Origin: Saccopteryx bilineata
Lineage: Eukaryota; Chordata; Mammalia; Chiroptera; Emballonuridae
Direction: 5' to 3'
Assembly (NCBI RefSeq): GCF_036850765.1
Contig: NC_089492.1
Location: forward strand, 73,791,982 to 73,855,981
DNA: 64,000 nucleotides
The notes beneath the pieces are model-generated. The model was not told the DNA's origin and searched no databases. It saw only the letters and a list, made by a program, of their open reading frames with translations. Shown in pieces: positions 22,361 through 35,480 of this stretch. Both the position numbers and the translations under genes were made by a program. Numbering within the stretch: the first letter of the stretch is position 1; every line of letters starts with the position of its first letter.

Positions 22361-25300
22361 TCAGGAAACACCATCACACAGAGTCGATCATGTACCATCT
22401 CCACAGCTCACACTCGGCAACTGATACACATAGACAGGACACAGACGGTGGGCCACTGCCTGGTGCTAACACAGCACACTGAACACTCACTGCTTCCTCA
22501 GACTCCTCCTCCTTGTGCTCCCACCCTCCTTTCTTTTCTGCTAGTTTTTTTCCTTTTGGCCCTCCTCATGAAAGGAGTGACAGGTGTTAGTAAGTGAATC
22601 CTTTTGTCATGAATGCTCCCTGTGTGACCCTCCTTGCTCAAACATTTAGCAGGGAGATACTAAAATCTAAGCTAACAGTGCTGAGGCTGATTAATAACGT
22701 GGCCAATGGAGAAATCCAGGCACGTACTAAATACAGTGAACTCTATGGGACACTGCCATGAGGGGGGAAGTCAAGGCCTCAGTCTAATGGCTGGCACTTC
22801 TACTGACTCCAAAGGTAGACTTTTCCACAAGTCACTTAATCTCCTATGTATTTTTAAAGAAAGGTAGGAGAAAAACTAATGAACAATAAGTGTTTGTTAT
22901 TCTATCACACAATTTCAGAAAATAAATACTAACGAAAAGCAACATGAACACAGAAATGTCATCATTAGGTACTAAAAAGGTATATATACATCACATACTT
23001 TCTAAGTTAAGAAAATTATGACCCAAAAATATATTGTGAAATCATTTCACAATACACTGAGGATTGAACAAATAGGTGCTAAATGGAGACAAAGCTTTTA
23101 CAATGAAATAGACAAAGCTGGTTCATGTCCGCTTGGTGTGACTGACTGACTCCAAGCGCACTACTGCACGCCCATCATGTACAAGCCAGTGTTACTTGGG
23201 GCTGCTGCTGAAGGAGAACACACACCTGTGCATTATTCAATAAACTGGCAAATCCAAACTTTGATACAAAATCTGTACAGATTTAGTTTCTAAAATGGGC
23301 TCTCAACACTGAGTTCTTGATCATGATTGCTATGCCTTCGAAAGACCTGATGCACTAACAGAAAAAAAACAAGTAACAGGGAGGCAACAACCCACTGAAG
23401 TTCACTGCCACCCTGGCCGTGTGACCTTGGACCACTCATTTCAGTCAGTCTTGGCCTTGGTTTCTTCACTCACCGAACAAGGGATAGAGACAAAATGACC
23501 ACTGAGTTCTTTCAAATTCTATTTTATGATTTTTTTTTTACTAAAAAGATGTTAAATGTAATTTGTTAGAAGTTAAAAGGACTGCAAAGTATATCCTAAA
23601 ATAAAGTTGTACATCTTAAAATTAGAGTACCTTTACAATCAGAGAATTTTTCAAGAAATATTTTAAATTACCATGGATCCCAGATGGCTTAGGGCAGGAA
23701 GTTAGGTTCAGGAAACAGAAGTGACTACTAAATAATGGGCTGTTTAAGTGTTCTTTCTCTCAAACCAGCTACATGACAGGAATGCTTCTCACCCATTCTG
23801 GGCTGACCTCACCTTTTCTCCCTTCCTGTAGCTCCATCAAGACTTCTAAGCCTGAAGCAGTGGGGACTGTGGCTGCAAGTTCCTCTGTGGAACCCTTGCC
23901 TCATGCTGGTCAGGGACTACAGGAGAAAGAGAAGGGGGTTAGGAGAGAGTTCTCTTTGATCCTTCTATAACTCTAATTAAGCCCCAAAGCTTGTTCTTCA
24001 TTTGGAGTATTTTTCTAATCCGTTCACTACTCTGTCTCCACAAGCTTATCCCTAAATTCCACTTCCCTCATCTCCCTGACTTACATCTAATGGGTGTATC
24101 CTACCTTCTGTCTCAGTGCACTGGCCGCACTGTAGTCCTTCGAAAGCCAGCCTCCCCATCTCCCCCAGCTTGCTTACCTTCCTCATACTTTGGCCTCTAG
24201 TCATAGTGTCCCCTTCTTTTTGCTCACTAGGAAACATTTCACTACCTGTTCCCTTCATCAACAACAGTATGTTCCCTCTCGTTCACTGAAAAACTCATCT
24301 TAAGTTCTTAACAACTAAGTCCAGCATCACTTCCTCCTGACTCTCCAAATTTGGGTTACCAACCTCCTCTAGCCGTCCCCTTGAGAGACCTTTCTGTACT
24401 GCACGTACACGATTTTTTAATGGTCCATTTCCTCTCGTAGAAGATAAGCCCTGTTGCAAAGATTCTTTGAGTCTTGACATAGTAGAATCTTAGCAACCTA
24501 TACAGCTCTGGGCACACAGAACACATTCTACAAAATTAGATGAACGGGTCAATCCACAAGAAAATGTCTGGGGTGGGTGAAAGGTAGAAAATACAAATTC
24601 CTATCCACTAAAACTATTTCAAATGCCTATGTCTGGACTATTGCTTATTATGTCACCACACATTTGTTGTGTACCTGCTACTTAGCAGTTAATGTGAGGG
24701 AGCTAGTCAAAGAATGGTAGCAGACGTCTCAACCCCTGTGGAGACTGTTCTGTAGTGGGGTAATGGGGGGGCGTAAAACATCAAACAGATTACAAGAAGG
24801 TGTGATAAGCAATACACGAGGGGAAATTCAAGGCATTGCGCTTCCAATCAGAACAGGCTTTGTGGAGAGGCAAGACCTAAGATGAACCTAAGATGACACT
24901 GCAGGGTAAGCAGTGTTGGGCCAGTAAAGGAAGGAAGGACACGCTAGTCCAGGCAGAGGGAAGAGCAGGTGACAAGAACTGGAGGTCCAAGATCAAAAGA
25001 CAAGGTTGGGAAGGAAAGCACGGACCCATCCTCTGGGCTCTGTAAAAGCCAAGTTGAGGGGGCTGTATTTTATCAAGATGGTCAGGGCGAGCCACTGCAT
25101 AGATGTAAGAAAATAATTAATCAAATTTTCATTTTACACAGCTTGTTCTGGCCACACTGAGAATAGATGTGAGGCCAAAAGACTAGAGGCAGAGGGACAA
25201 AAGAGGAACCTCTGAAAGCCAGCAAATGGTAGAACTGACATGATTTAGTGAGAAATAAGCCAAGAATGACTGACTTGAGTAACTGAGTGGACTATACCTT

Positions 25301-28300
25301 CTCTGAAATGGTAAGCACATGCAGAGATATATAGGTTTGCAGGGAAAGATAATAAACATATGTAGTTTTGGAGGTCCAAGGCTCCTATGAGACAGCTAAG
25401 TAGAAAAGCCCAGTTGGCAGTTACGTGGATGTGGGAGGAAAAATCTGGGTGGGGATCCTGAGCATGAGATCTCTCTCACTGGACTAGTCTATTTTAATTC
25501 TGGTTAAATGCTTAGATCAGTAAGGCACAAGACACAAGACAAATGGATCTTGTCCATTTACAACGCGTTTAACTTTCTTTGTACCAATATAAACTATTTT
25601 CATATTTTCCTATGTCAGCTATGATGGCATTTCATGGGTTATGAGGGAAGCTCTCCACCTTAAAAAGGTCTGGCTGCACTGGATGTCATTAGGTCCAATG
25701 CTACCAGTCCCCTCCCTCCCTTTATCCCCACCCCATGCTGACCTGGAAGGACTTTTTTTTCAGGTGACTATCACATGAAATACATGGCTTATATTAGAGG
25801 CCAGTTGTGCCATGAGGTATCTTTTCACAATCAGTTTAGATTGTGGTTCATGTGTGTCTTACTATCTTGAAGAATTTGCCACAAAGATAGGCTCAAAGTA
25901 CCTGCTTAATAAACGTGCCCTAGACGAACACATGATGGAATGAGTGGTCTGGGGTCCCCCGAGAGAGACAAGTGAATACTGTGAGAGCACCCAGATGGGC
26001 TGGATAGGGAGGGAAGCCATCATTTCCTAGCTTCCTTACTTAGCCTGAGTGAGAAACTGGTCGGGGGAGTGGCTTCTCAGGAGTCCTTTATTTCAAGTCC
26101 TAGTTTCTGGAAGAATAATACTTAAGAACATTTACTAAAGATAGGAATTTTTGAGAGCTGCCAGAATAAGAGACTTAACATACTCTCTAAACAACCCAAT
26201 ATTTAATAATCCTTATTATCAAAAATATTCTTTCTTATCCCTCCTATTTGTTTAACATTTCCCCCCCTTTTCTCCCCAGGCCTGGCCTCAGTGTAGATTA
26301 AGAACAGTTGGGCCTCATCTCCTTGCAACGTCAGACTCTCCCCTAACCAACTATTACTAAACTGCTCTTCTGCCTTTCCCCTTCCTCATGAATAAGCTGT
26401 CTTTCTACTTTTTGTTTTGGGTTTTATTTTCCAACATTGTAGTCATTTTTGTGACGTCTTTTAGTTTAAACAGAGAACAGTCACCATCCACTACACACTG
26501 GAGTTCGTGAAAGCAGAGCACGCACCTATGCTCTGCTTGCAATTGTGACAAAGTAAAAAATACAGATTTAAAACCAATCAGACCAGGGCTGCTCAAGATC
26601 TAGCTTTGTCATTTACTTGCTATATGATCTTAAGAAAAGTCATTCACCTCAGATTCTTCAAAAGGTTGGAAATCACAGCACTCGCCCCAAGTTTTTGAGA
26701 TTAAACCAGACAATGTTATGAAGACAGAATGAAAATGGGAAAGCACTATTGTATACTATTACTTCTGCTTTGCTTGGGGATGGGCATAAGAAGAAAAAGG
26801 CAGTGAGTTCGTTCTGGCATATCTAATTTCAAAAGACTGAAATCTTCATTGTTACCCACACTAATGCTTGGCCCAACCAGGAAGACCAGACAACACAACT
26901 GAGATACAGATGTGACACCTAGACAGTGATCACTCCAGTACTGTGTGCATGTGCCGGATGGGAAGGGGCAGAGACTCAGTTCAGTGGAACTCGTCAGGCT
27001 CTATCTGGTACCTGGTTGGAAGGAGACAATGGAGTGGGGATTCAGGGAGAATGGGGATGGCTCCCACTGCGTATTCAACACGCCATCAGCATAGCTGTGT
27101 CTATTATCGGGAAGCAGAGACCTCAGGATCGCGCACTGATAACATGACTCTAGGTTGCTTCACTGCACAGGGTCTGGTATAGACAGTCCAAGATGAGCAT
27201 CCAACTTTAGGTCATCACCAACACACTGCATTCAGTTCCTCCTCATTCCTCTCCCTGTTTTGGCAGGTGTATTCTAGAACACTGGCTTTATGGAAGGGAA
27301 GTGCCCAGGAGCAGAAGCAATGGATAAAATAGAAATATATAACTACAAGTTCAATTAATCTGATTATGGGACCTCTTCCATCCATGGCTGTATTATATTA
27401 TCTCATAAGGTGTGGGTCACAGGAAAATGCCATAAAGTTCTAAGTATAATTTAAGCAGTTTATACTTTAGGGAATTCTAATTCTCTGACAAATGGCTATG
27501 CAATTTAACCAATAGCTATTGAGTGCCTACCAACTTCCAGACATGAGACTGTTTGTGGTAAATTCTATAACATAGTAAGATAGTCATTAGCTACAATCTA
27601 AACTGATAGTGAAAAGATATATAAATGGGCACAATTGGCCCCTAACATAAGCCATATATTTTGTCTGATAGTCATCTGGTATCTCCTAGGTATCAGAGAC
27701 TCAATCCAAATATTTAACTTTCAGTTAACTGCTTTTTATTCAAACATTTTTAAATAGGATGCTACTGTAATCAGGATTAGCTAATGATGTCTGAGCAAAT
27801 GGACTTCTAAATGTGAAAACATACAACTCCCCAGGCAGAAAAGAGAAAAATGGTATTTAGGCAAGGGAGCAGGTTGTAAAAACCCCAGAAACATGTGAGC
27901 TATGAAGCCTGGCCATGGTTTCTCTGGGACACGTGGGGATGGGTTCCAACACGAGCTACATCGTTAATTACTTAATCCCCATCAATGTGGTTGTGGCTGT
28001 TATGTAAGACAGAAGCAAAGAAACAAGTCATTTGCTATGACCAGAGCTGAACAGCTTGGCAGACAGGCTGAAGAGTCGACCCACTGTAAAAAGACCCTGT
28101 TTTAAGAAGACTTCATTGATTTTGTAGGCATGAATAATCATTAATGGGAAGAGACATAACCGGATATAACTAGAGGATTAATATGATGTTTTGAATTGAA
28201 ACAAACACCATTAGATTTAATTCAAACTGATTTCTCCAGAATGCCAAAAACGAGCAATGCTTTTTCCTATTTACCATGGAATCTCATTCTTAAATATATA

Positions 28301-29840
28301 ATCCTATCACCCCTCCCTTCCCACTCCCCAAACTATATTAAGATTCTAAAAGGCTAACACAGGGGAAAACATTTATGACACAAAAAGATACTTATAAAAA
28401 TAATTTTAAGTATAATTGGCACTAAATAATATTAGTGTTTAGTGAAGGATAGGATATGTGAAAATGACACTTAAGGCAAAATCAAGACCAGATAAAAAGT
28501 AGAGCAACTACTAGGGTGATTACCTTGTCACATAAATATGTTTAAGACAAAATGATCCAGCAGTAAAAACTATTAAGAAGGTCTCTTGCTGACATCTTAT
28601 CACTAGACATGTCACACTGATTTTCTTTCACAGAAAAAAAAACACCCTGAAATTCGTTTACGAAGAGCAACGATACATAACCTCATCCCTTAAATAACCC
28701 ATGCTTTCCTTTTATGTTTTCATTCCCCAAAATAAAACTTCTTCATTTCTATCGTGTTCGAAAACCACCACAAATGATTCCATCTCACTAAGGAGGGAAG
28801 AATGTTTCAAGATGTATTTCAAAGCTTTTATCGAGTAGAGTACAAATTATGAATGAATATATTTTATTTAAAAACATGTTATTGACAGAAATCTATCAAT
28901 AATAATGTGGGTATTGTCAAGGGCCTGTCAATATTAATGTAATTATGATTAAGGGAATGACATGGATTTCTAGCTATAATACCAAGTAACATCTTCTACA
29001 TTGCTGCTATCAATATACACATTATTATTGACCTGTTCCAAGACTCTCAGTACTAGATGTATTACCATTAGGCGTATTTGTCAATGCATGCTGCCTACAC
29101 AAATTCTACATTGAAATTTACAGTCCTGTAAACTTTGTCAGCAGAAACCCATGATTGCCAAGTAATCTCTCAAGTATCAAACATCTATCCATTCCCTCTC
29201 CCTACCACAACACACACACAAGGCTATCCTTTTCCAGATCCACAATAATAAACTAATTTTTAGTATGATAACATTGCTGCCACACTACCCTAAGGGTTCT
29301 AGGAATAAAAATGGATGAGAATGCATATTCATGTTTTTCCTTTTAGGTTAAAAAATTTTTTAAGCTAACATTTCACATTAGGAGGTTATGTGAATCAAGT
29401 TCTTAAACCGGAGACTTTAAGCTTTGATACTCCACCATACTATTTCCTTTGTGTGGTCAAATAGATTTACTGTCCATTGTATGGAAATCAATACTAATAA
29501 ATGGGACATGCATCAAAGAAGGATTTAACAGGACACTGATTCCCAGAACACATTTCAAACATGAGTAAGAGAGGAAAAGCTACGATGAGACCATTAGAAC
29601 ATATGACCTCTGACACCGTGAACAGGCCTAGAAGTCAACAACTTGCTAAGTGACTACAGGGGGTTCTGACCAGTTCTCTATGCCATCCCGGTTCACCAAC
29701 AGGCTGTGTGACTCTGGACAAATCCTTGTACCACACACTATACAACAACAAAAGAAGATGAACATGGACACTTTAGGATGGCACCACAGGACGTGCAGAT
29801 GGGGCTGTTTTAAGAGGCTAAGTACTAGGAGTACCGGACG
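22361..29840 (-). other. PEX2 intron(s), left part
   Basis: No coding sequence is recognisable. A MIR-like fragment lies near 23395-23530 (gtgtgaccttggaccactca) and another near 26590-26720 (ttgtcatttacttgctatat). PEX2 usually has short non-coding exons between exon 1 and the coding exon. I cannot place one with confidence here. Confidence 0.55.
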
Positions 29841-29848
29841 CACTATAG

Positions 29849-32316
29849 CAGGGGTCGGGACCTTTTTGGCTGAGAGAACCATGAATGCCACATATTTCAA
29901 ATGTAATTCTGTGAGAGCCATACAATATGTTTAACACTAAATACAAGTAAATGTGTGCATTTTATGTAAGACCAACATTTTTAAAGTACAATAAGTCTCT
30001 GAATTCTTTTTAATAATGTTATTATGCTGTTGCTAACCGATGGTGAATAAAGTACTTCTTACCATTAATGCGACTTCTGGTGCTGCATGGTTTTGCTGAT
30101 GGCTTTGTAGTCTGGTTGATATGTGGTGAGGTTAAGCTTCATGCAGGTGTTAAGATTTCCATCTGTTAAACGTGATCGTAGGTTGTCTTAACGTTCTTTA
30201 GATGTGAGAAAGACTGCTCACATGCATAGCAGAGCCAAACATTTCAGTACAGCAATACTCACATGCTGCAGTGTGTGGTATGTGATGGGAAGCGCGTTCC
30301 AAGTTTTGACAATCTACTGGTCCGCAGGTAGAAGTTTTTTCATTTCTCCCCACTTGTGTTTGCTCGCCAACTCTGCTTGCTGTCGTGCAAGTCTTACCAA
30401 ATCTTCATTCAGTGATTTGAACTTATTCACCCACATGTCTGAGGCGTTCAGATCAGCAGCTTGTAGCTCAAAATCTCTGACGGAAACACCAGGGATGTAA
30501 CTCAGGTTGGTGTTGTCCACTGCACACTTGTGTGAATGGGTGATGAACTTAAAAAGACGAGTGCGCTCATGAAATTCTCTAAAGCGTGCTTTGAATGACT
30601 GCAGGAGATTAGATGTGAAGCCTGCTAGCTGCTTGAGATCAAGATGTTGAGCAGGGTCACTTGCTGTGCATGCATCTTTAAACTCTCCAAGTTTTTCAAA
30701 GTGTAGTAAAGGACCTGTTTCAATGTCAGCAATGAAGAGAGTTCCAGCTTGTTTTCAAATGCAAACACTGCTTGTTGAAGGGATAAGACTGTATTTCCAA
30801 TGCCTTGCATTTTCACATTGAGCTGGTTCAGATGTTCAGTCATGTCCACAAGATAGGAGAACTTCAGGAGCCACTCAGTGTTAGCTAACTCAGGATGCTC
30901 GACATTTTTTCATTTCAAGAAAAGTCTGGATTTCGCTTGGACAAACCGCGAAACAGCTGAGCACCATCCCTCTAAAAACCAACGCACATTGCTGTGCAGA
31001 AGCTGACCAGGATAATTATTCCCAACTTCATCCAGCAGTGTTTTAAACTGGTGATCATTTAAAGCTCAGGCAACAATAAAGTTGACCACCCGAATGCCCA
31101 GCGATGTCACCTCACCAAGCTGCCTGCCACACATCTGAGCAGAAAGTACCTCCTGATATAGGAAGCAGTGAAAACTTAGGAAGTGTCTCTTTGCATGTTC
31201 ACAAAGAAGCACTAAGAACCCTGTTTTTCCCCACCATGCACAGAGCACCATCAGTATACACCGAAATAAGTTTATCCATCGGTAGATTTTTTTTCTTTAG
31301 TGAATTCAGTGAAAGACTTGAATAAATCTTCCCCTCTTGTTGTCTCTTTTACAGGTAAAACAGCAAGACTTTCCGCATGTAATGTGTCACCCACAGCATA
31401 CCTTGCAATCATGCTGAACTGGGATAAATGGCTTATGTCTGTTGACTCATCCAAAGCGAGAGAAAAGAATGGTGCTGCATTTATGTCCTTCACTTGTGTT
31501 GCCTCAGTTTGATTTGCCATCATGATGGTATGATTGTGAATAGTTCTTGCCAACAGAGGCATGTCTTTTATTCGTTTGATTATCTTGTCTTTATCTGAAA
31601 AGTTGTCAAAAAGTTCATTGGCAACATCAAGCATGAATGTTCTGGTGTACTTCCCATCTGTGAATGGCTTTCCATTTCTCACAACTGCTAAAGCACCAGC
31701 AAAGCTAGCTGAATTCCAGTCACCTTGTTGGGTCCAAACACAGAGTTGCTGCTGACTAACTTGCACTCTGCACAGTAGTAGCTCTTGACATGCTTTCTTT
31801 CTGCTGTCCCCAGCTGAATATTTTGATGCAAATGTATTATGGTGTGTGTCAAAGTGCCGCTTTATATTGTCTGTTTCATCGATGCAATTTTATCATTGCA
31901 TATTAGACACACTGCAGAACCTGCTCTCTCCACCAATTCCTCTGTCCATTCCTGCTGAAAAGTACTATACTCCTCATCTTTTTTTCTTTTAGCCATCTTC
32001 TTCATCAAAAGGGTTTCTGCAATTAGCTAGCTGACTACTTGATTAAAAGGAGGGAAGTTTACTTCCTGACCTCACAACGACCTGTGTATGTTACACATTA
32101 TCCAATAAAAATTTGGTGTTGTCCTGGAGGACAGCTGTGATTGGCTCCAGCCACCCGCAATCATGAACATGAGTGGTAGGAAATGAATGGATTGTAATAC
32201 ATGAGAATATTTAATATTTTTAACATTATTATTTTTATTAAAGAGTTGTCTATGAGCCAGATGCATCCATCAAAAGAGCCACATCTGGCTTGCGAGCCAT
32301 AGGTTCTCAACCCCTG
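29849..32316 (-). mobile_element. Full-length hAT DNA transposon in the PEX2 intron
   Basis: The ends are CAGGGGTCGGGACC at 29849 and, on the minus strand from 32316, CAGGGGTTGAGAACC. Both are flanked by the identical 8-bp TSD CACTATAG (29841-29848 and 32317-32324). The 2468-bp length and the decayed transposase on the minus strand indicate a formerly autonomous copy, not a MITE. It lies wholly within the intron, with its transposase on the same strand as PEX2. Confidence 0.93.
30300..31996 (-). pseudogene. hAT-family transposase pseudogene
   Basis: Translated pieces in several minus-strand frames belong to one transposase. From 31996 comes a Lys-rich start (MAKRKKDEEYSTF) and a BED-type zinc-finger-like stretch (VCLICND, then KRHFDTHH with a frameshift between). 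From 31766 to 31272 comes a 164-codon block with SLALDESTDIS, where the D of DEST is the first catalytic acidic position in many hAT transposases. Then 30849-30625 and 30520-30314 carry C-terminal-half segments (WVNKFKSLNEDLVRLARQQ). The style resembles Charlie/ZBED/FAM200-type hAT proteins. Frameshifts and stops separate the blocks, so no functional transposase is expected. Confidence 0.85.
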
Positions 32317-32324
32317 CACTATAG

Positions 32325-35300
32325 CAAAAATGCCAAGCCAAAAATAAGCAAACGAGCTACCTGAAACCAAAAGCACCCAGACTGTTAAATATTCTAGATG
32401 CTTAGGAAAGGGCTCTAGGATCTAACTGCCTAAAAAGAGCCTTCTGAATGACGTATGACAATTACTGGAACACACATTTCACTGCCCATTTTATGGCTCT
32501 GGAGAGAATGTAGACATATTGACACAGGAACAGAGGGGTTATCAATGGAACAGGAGCACGTCCCATAGAACACACATTATGTGTGAGGCGCTGCAGGTTT
32601 TCTTTACCTTCTTTATCTCGTGGAATTCTCATAGCACAGTAAATATTATCATATCCATTATTAGAAAGACCAAAATTAAGGTTGAGAAGATTAACCCACC
32701 TATTTAAGGCCAAGATGGCAATTAGTAAGTTTCTGATAAACACTAGAGAAATTGTGGAACGCACACAAGGACGTTAGTAATATGGATATTTGGTAAGCTT
32801 GGACCCTCAAGACCAGACTGCCAGTCACCCTCATGGTTGTAGAAGGGAAAGAAATAATGGGAACTGAAAGAGACTGTGTAGAAGGGAAAGAAATTATGGT
32901 CAAGTTGCCCATGTTGCCTGGGATGTGTATCATCCATTTTCCTTCTCCTTGCTTTTATACACATGGTCTGAGAATTATTCAAGGAGATTGTCAAATCTGC
33001 ACAAAGGGAATACGTGGGTGCAATAATGACATGTGAGCATTCCTTTAACAATTATGAACTCATCTAACACTGGAAGGAATGGTTATGAATAATCAAAACG
33101 GAATTGCTCCAGAGCTCCTGGTGTTCATGTTTTAACAATAAGAAAGAAGAGACACCTCAATAAAATTTTATTTCACCTTTACTGACAGGCAGGTAAGAAG
33201 AGGGTGTGCCGATAAAAAGAAAAACATATTAAATAGAATAAAAACATAGAAAAGGGCATTTGACTGGGTAGATGGGAAAGGCTGCGGAGAAGTGATTAAC
33301 AACCCACAAGGAGAAAGACAGAGGGTGCCCACGCCCTCCTCTCCAGGCCTCCATATGCACATACAGAAATCACAGCACTGGCATTTGCAGCACCAAGATT
33401 CCAGACCAGGGCCAGAGGAGGATCGGGGTTTCTCTCCTGAGGTTTCTCCCTCATTCTGAAGGAAGTGAAGAGGAACATGGAATATTTAGACACTGCTGTT
33501 ACTTCACAGGAAAGAGATAAAGGGGGCATTCAATTTGCTTCTAGGTTGCCCAACCCAGATAATCAAAAGGGAGGAGAAAAAAAGAGGGAGTGATTTAGAG
33601 CAGAACTTCTGCCCAGAAACAAAGATTGTGCACAGGGCAAATAATTCCCTTGAGCTACAGGAACCTGTGCATGGTGGAGAACAAGAGGGAAAGGAACTTT
33701 AAAATCACGTGAGGCTGGGAGGGAAATGCGCAGTCAGGACTAAGAATTTTACTAGCAATGTGACCCTGGGCAAGACTGCTAACATCTGTAAGGGTCAGCT
33801 ACCAAATATGTCCAATAAAAAATACCTGCCTTCCTACTGTAAAGATGATTACAAGCTTTGGATATAAGTAAAAATCTTAGGCTAAAATAAAAGGGTTAAG
33901 GAGGAGAGACAAATAAACAATTACATTTCTGATCATAAAGAATTACATATGAAATCTGTATCTATTAAATCAGACTGAATATAGATATTTATGTTTAGTA
34001 ATGAATTAACCGTGAACATGTATCTTTTATTATTAAAACCTAATAAAGAAATGCACATTGACTACAAATGAATAATTATCCTAAGAAACAGACTTTAAAT
34101 GCTACAAGGAAACACAGATCATCTAATCTATGAATTTTAACTTTCTTAACAGAAATGCTGTTTTTCAAGCAAAATATATAAAACAGCTGCTTAGGGTCTG
34201 TTTGCTTTGTCTCTCTCCTACAAAGATCCAAGAAATTTCTATCGTTCTTCCAGGGAACAGTTTTATAACCACAGGTTGAGTGCGACCCCTAATTTCTAAA
34301 AGTGAGGCCTTGTAAGGCCAAGAGGTAGAGCTGGTCAAAGGAAAAGCAGTCAGGTCTGGACCTCCATGTCCTGACCTGTGTAGCATTCTCTCTAGTGTGT
34401 CTTGTTACTTCTATTTTCCTTTCTTTCAAAAAAAAAAAAAAAAGTTGGAAGGATTCTTTTTCCAACTTTGTAAATAATTCCACTCACTGTCTTCTTTCCA
34501 ATCTACTTCTGGCTCAAGCACATTCAATAATCTCTCTGGGTACAAGTAATTGAGAATATGGGTGAAATCAGAGAGAACACAATGTGAGAGAAAAATGCCA
34601 AGTCAGCCATCCCAAGTTCATTTTGGTTTAACTACAAGTAACACATTAGGGGAAGGTGTTTAGGCTACAATGTGTAATGTGGAAGGAGCGTCAGTCTGCA
34701 GTCTCCCCATCATAGCTTTTAAATGTTAAGGTAAACAAAACGTTATTTTCAAGGCTATCCTGGCATCTAGGACACGCTAGACCTGAACGTTCAACAACTG
34801 GTCTCCTCCGGCCAAAAGGCCTTTCTTTCCCAAAAGGCTGTTATTTTTGGAAAACGGAACGTAAAGAAACGAACAAACAATAACTTTTAACCTCAGCACC
34901 CTCCCCCCACCCCGGAAGAAAAAATGCTAATGATTATCTTATTTCTGATCAGCAATCCATATGAAATACTAGAACAACCTCATCGCAAGCAACTTTATCT
35001 GAAATTTCTCAATAACTCTTCCTCCACAAAAATATTAAAACTGCTTTTAAGTACATAGGCTTTCAAAAATGTTGCCAACTTCAGCACACTCTTTCTTTTT
35101 TTTCTTGTACCAAATATAACACTTGACTTGCACCACTGCTAAGAAGTGAAGCGTGGCCCCTGCACAACCGTCAAGCACTTAATGCACAAGAGGTGACTGC
35201 ACCGCCGAAGGCTGACCCCGGAAAGCCACTGGGCGTGGGGGGTGCCACCTGGAGGAGTGCACCGAGCTCAGGCCGCCTGCCTCTCCTTCCAACAGTGCGA

Positions 35301-35480
35301 CCCTAACCCTCACTTTCGGAGTTCGGGCTTGCTTCCCCGCCTCTCCCACAACTACACTCTGATGCGCCTCTCGCAGGCAGCCCGAGAGCAGGGGCAGCCG
35401 GGCCAAGGGCGACGGTGACACCGCGGGGAGGCTGCCGGGCTGACCTCGGCGGGCACGGCGGCTCCTGGGCGGACACTGAC
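32325..35480 (-). other. PEX2 intron, right part
   Basis: Unique sequence with a MIR-like fragment near 33735-33860 (caatgtgaccctgggcaag). GC content rises from about 35150 toward the promoter. No coding exon recognised. Confidence 0.55.

Noticed and set aside
29650..29934. 94-codon plus-strand frame and 91-codon minus-strand frame at the hAT left edge
   Set aside because: Both straddle the transposon boundary at 29849 and its TSD, so they are chance frames.
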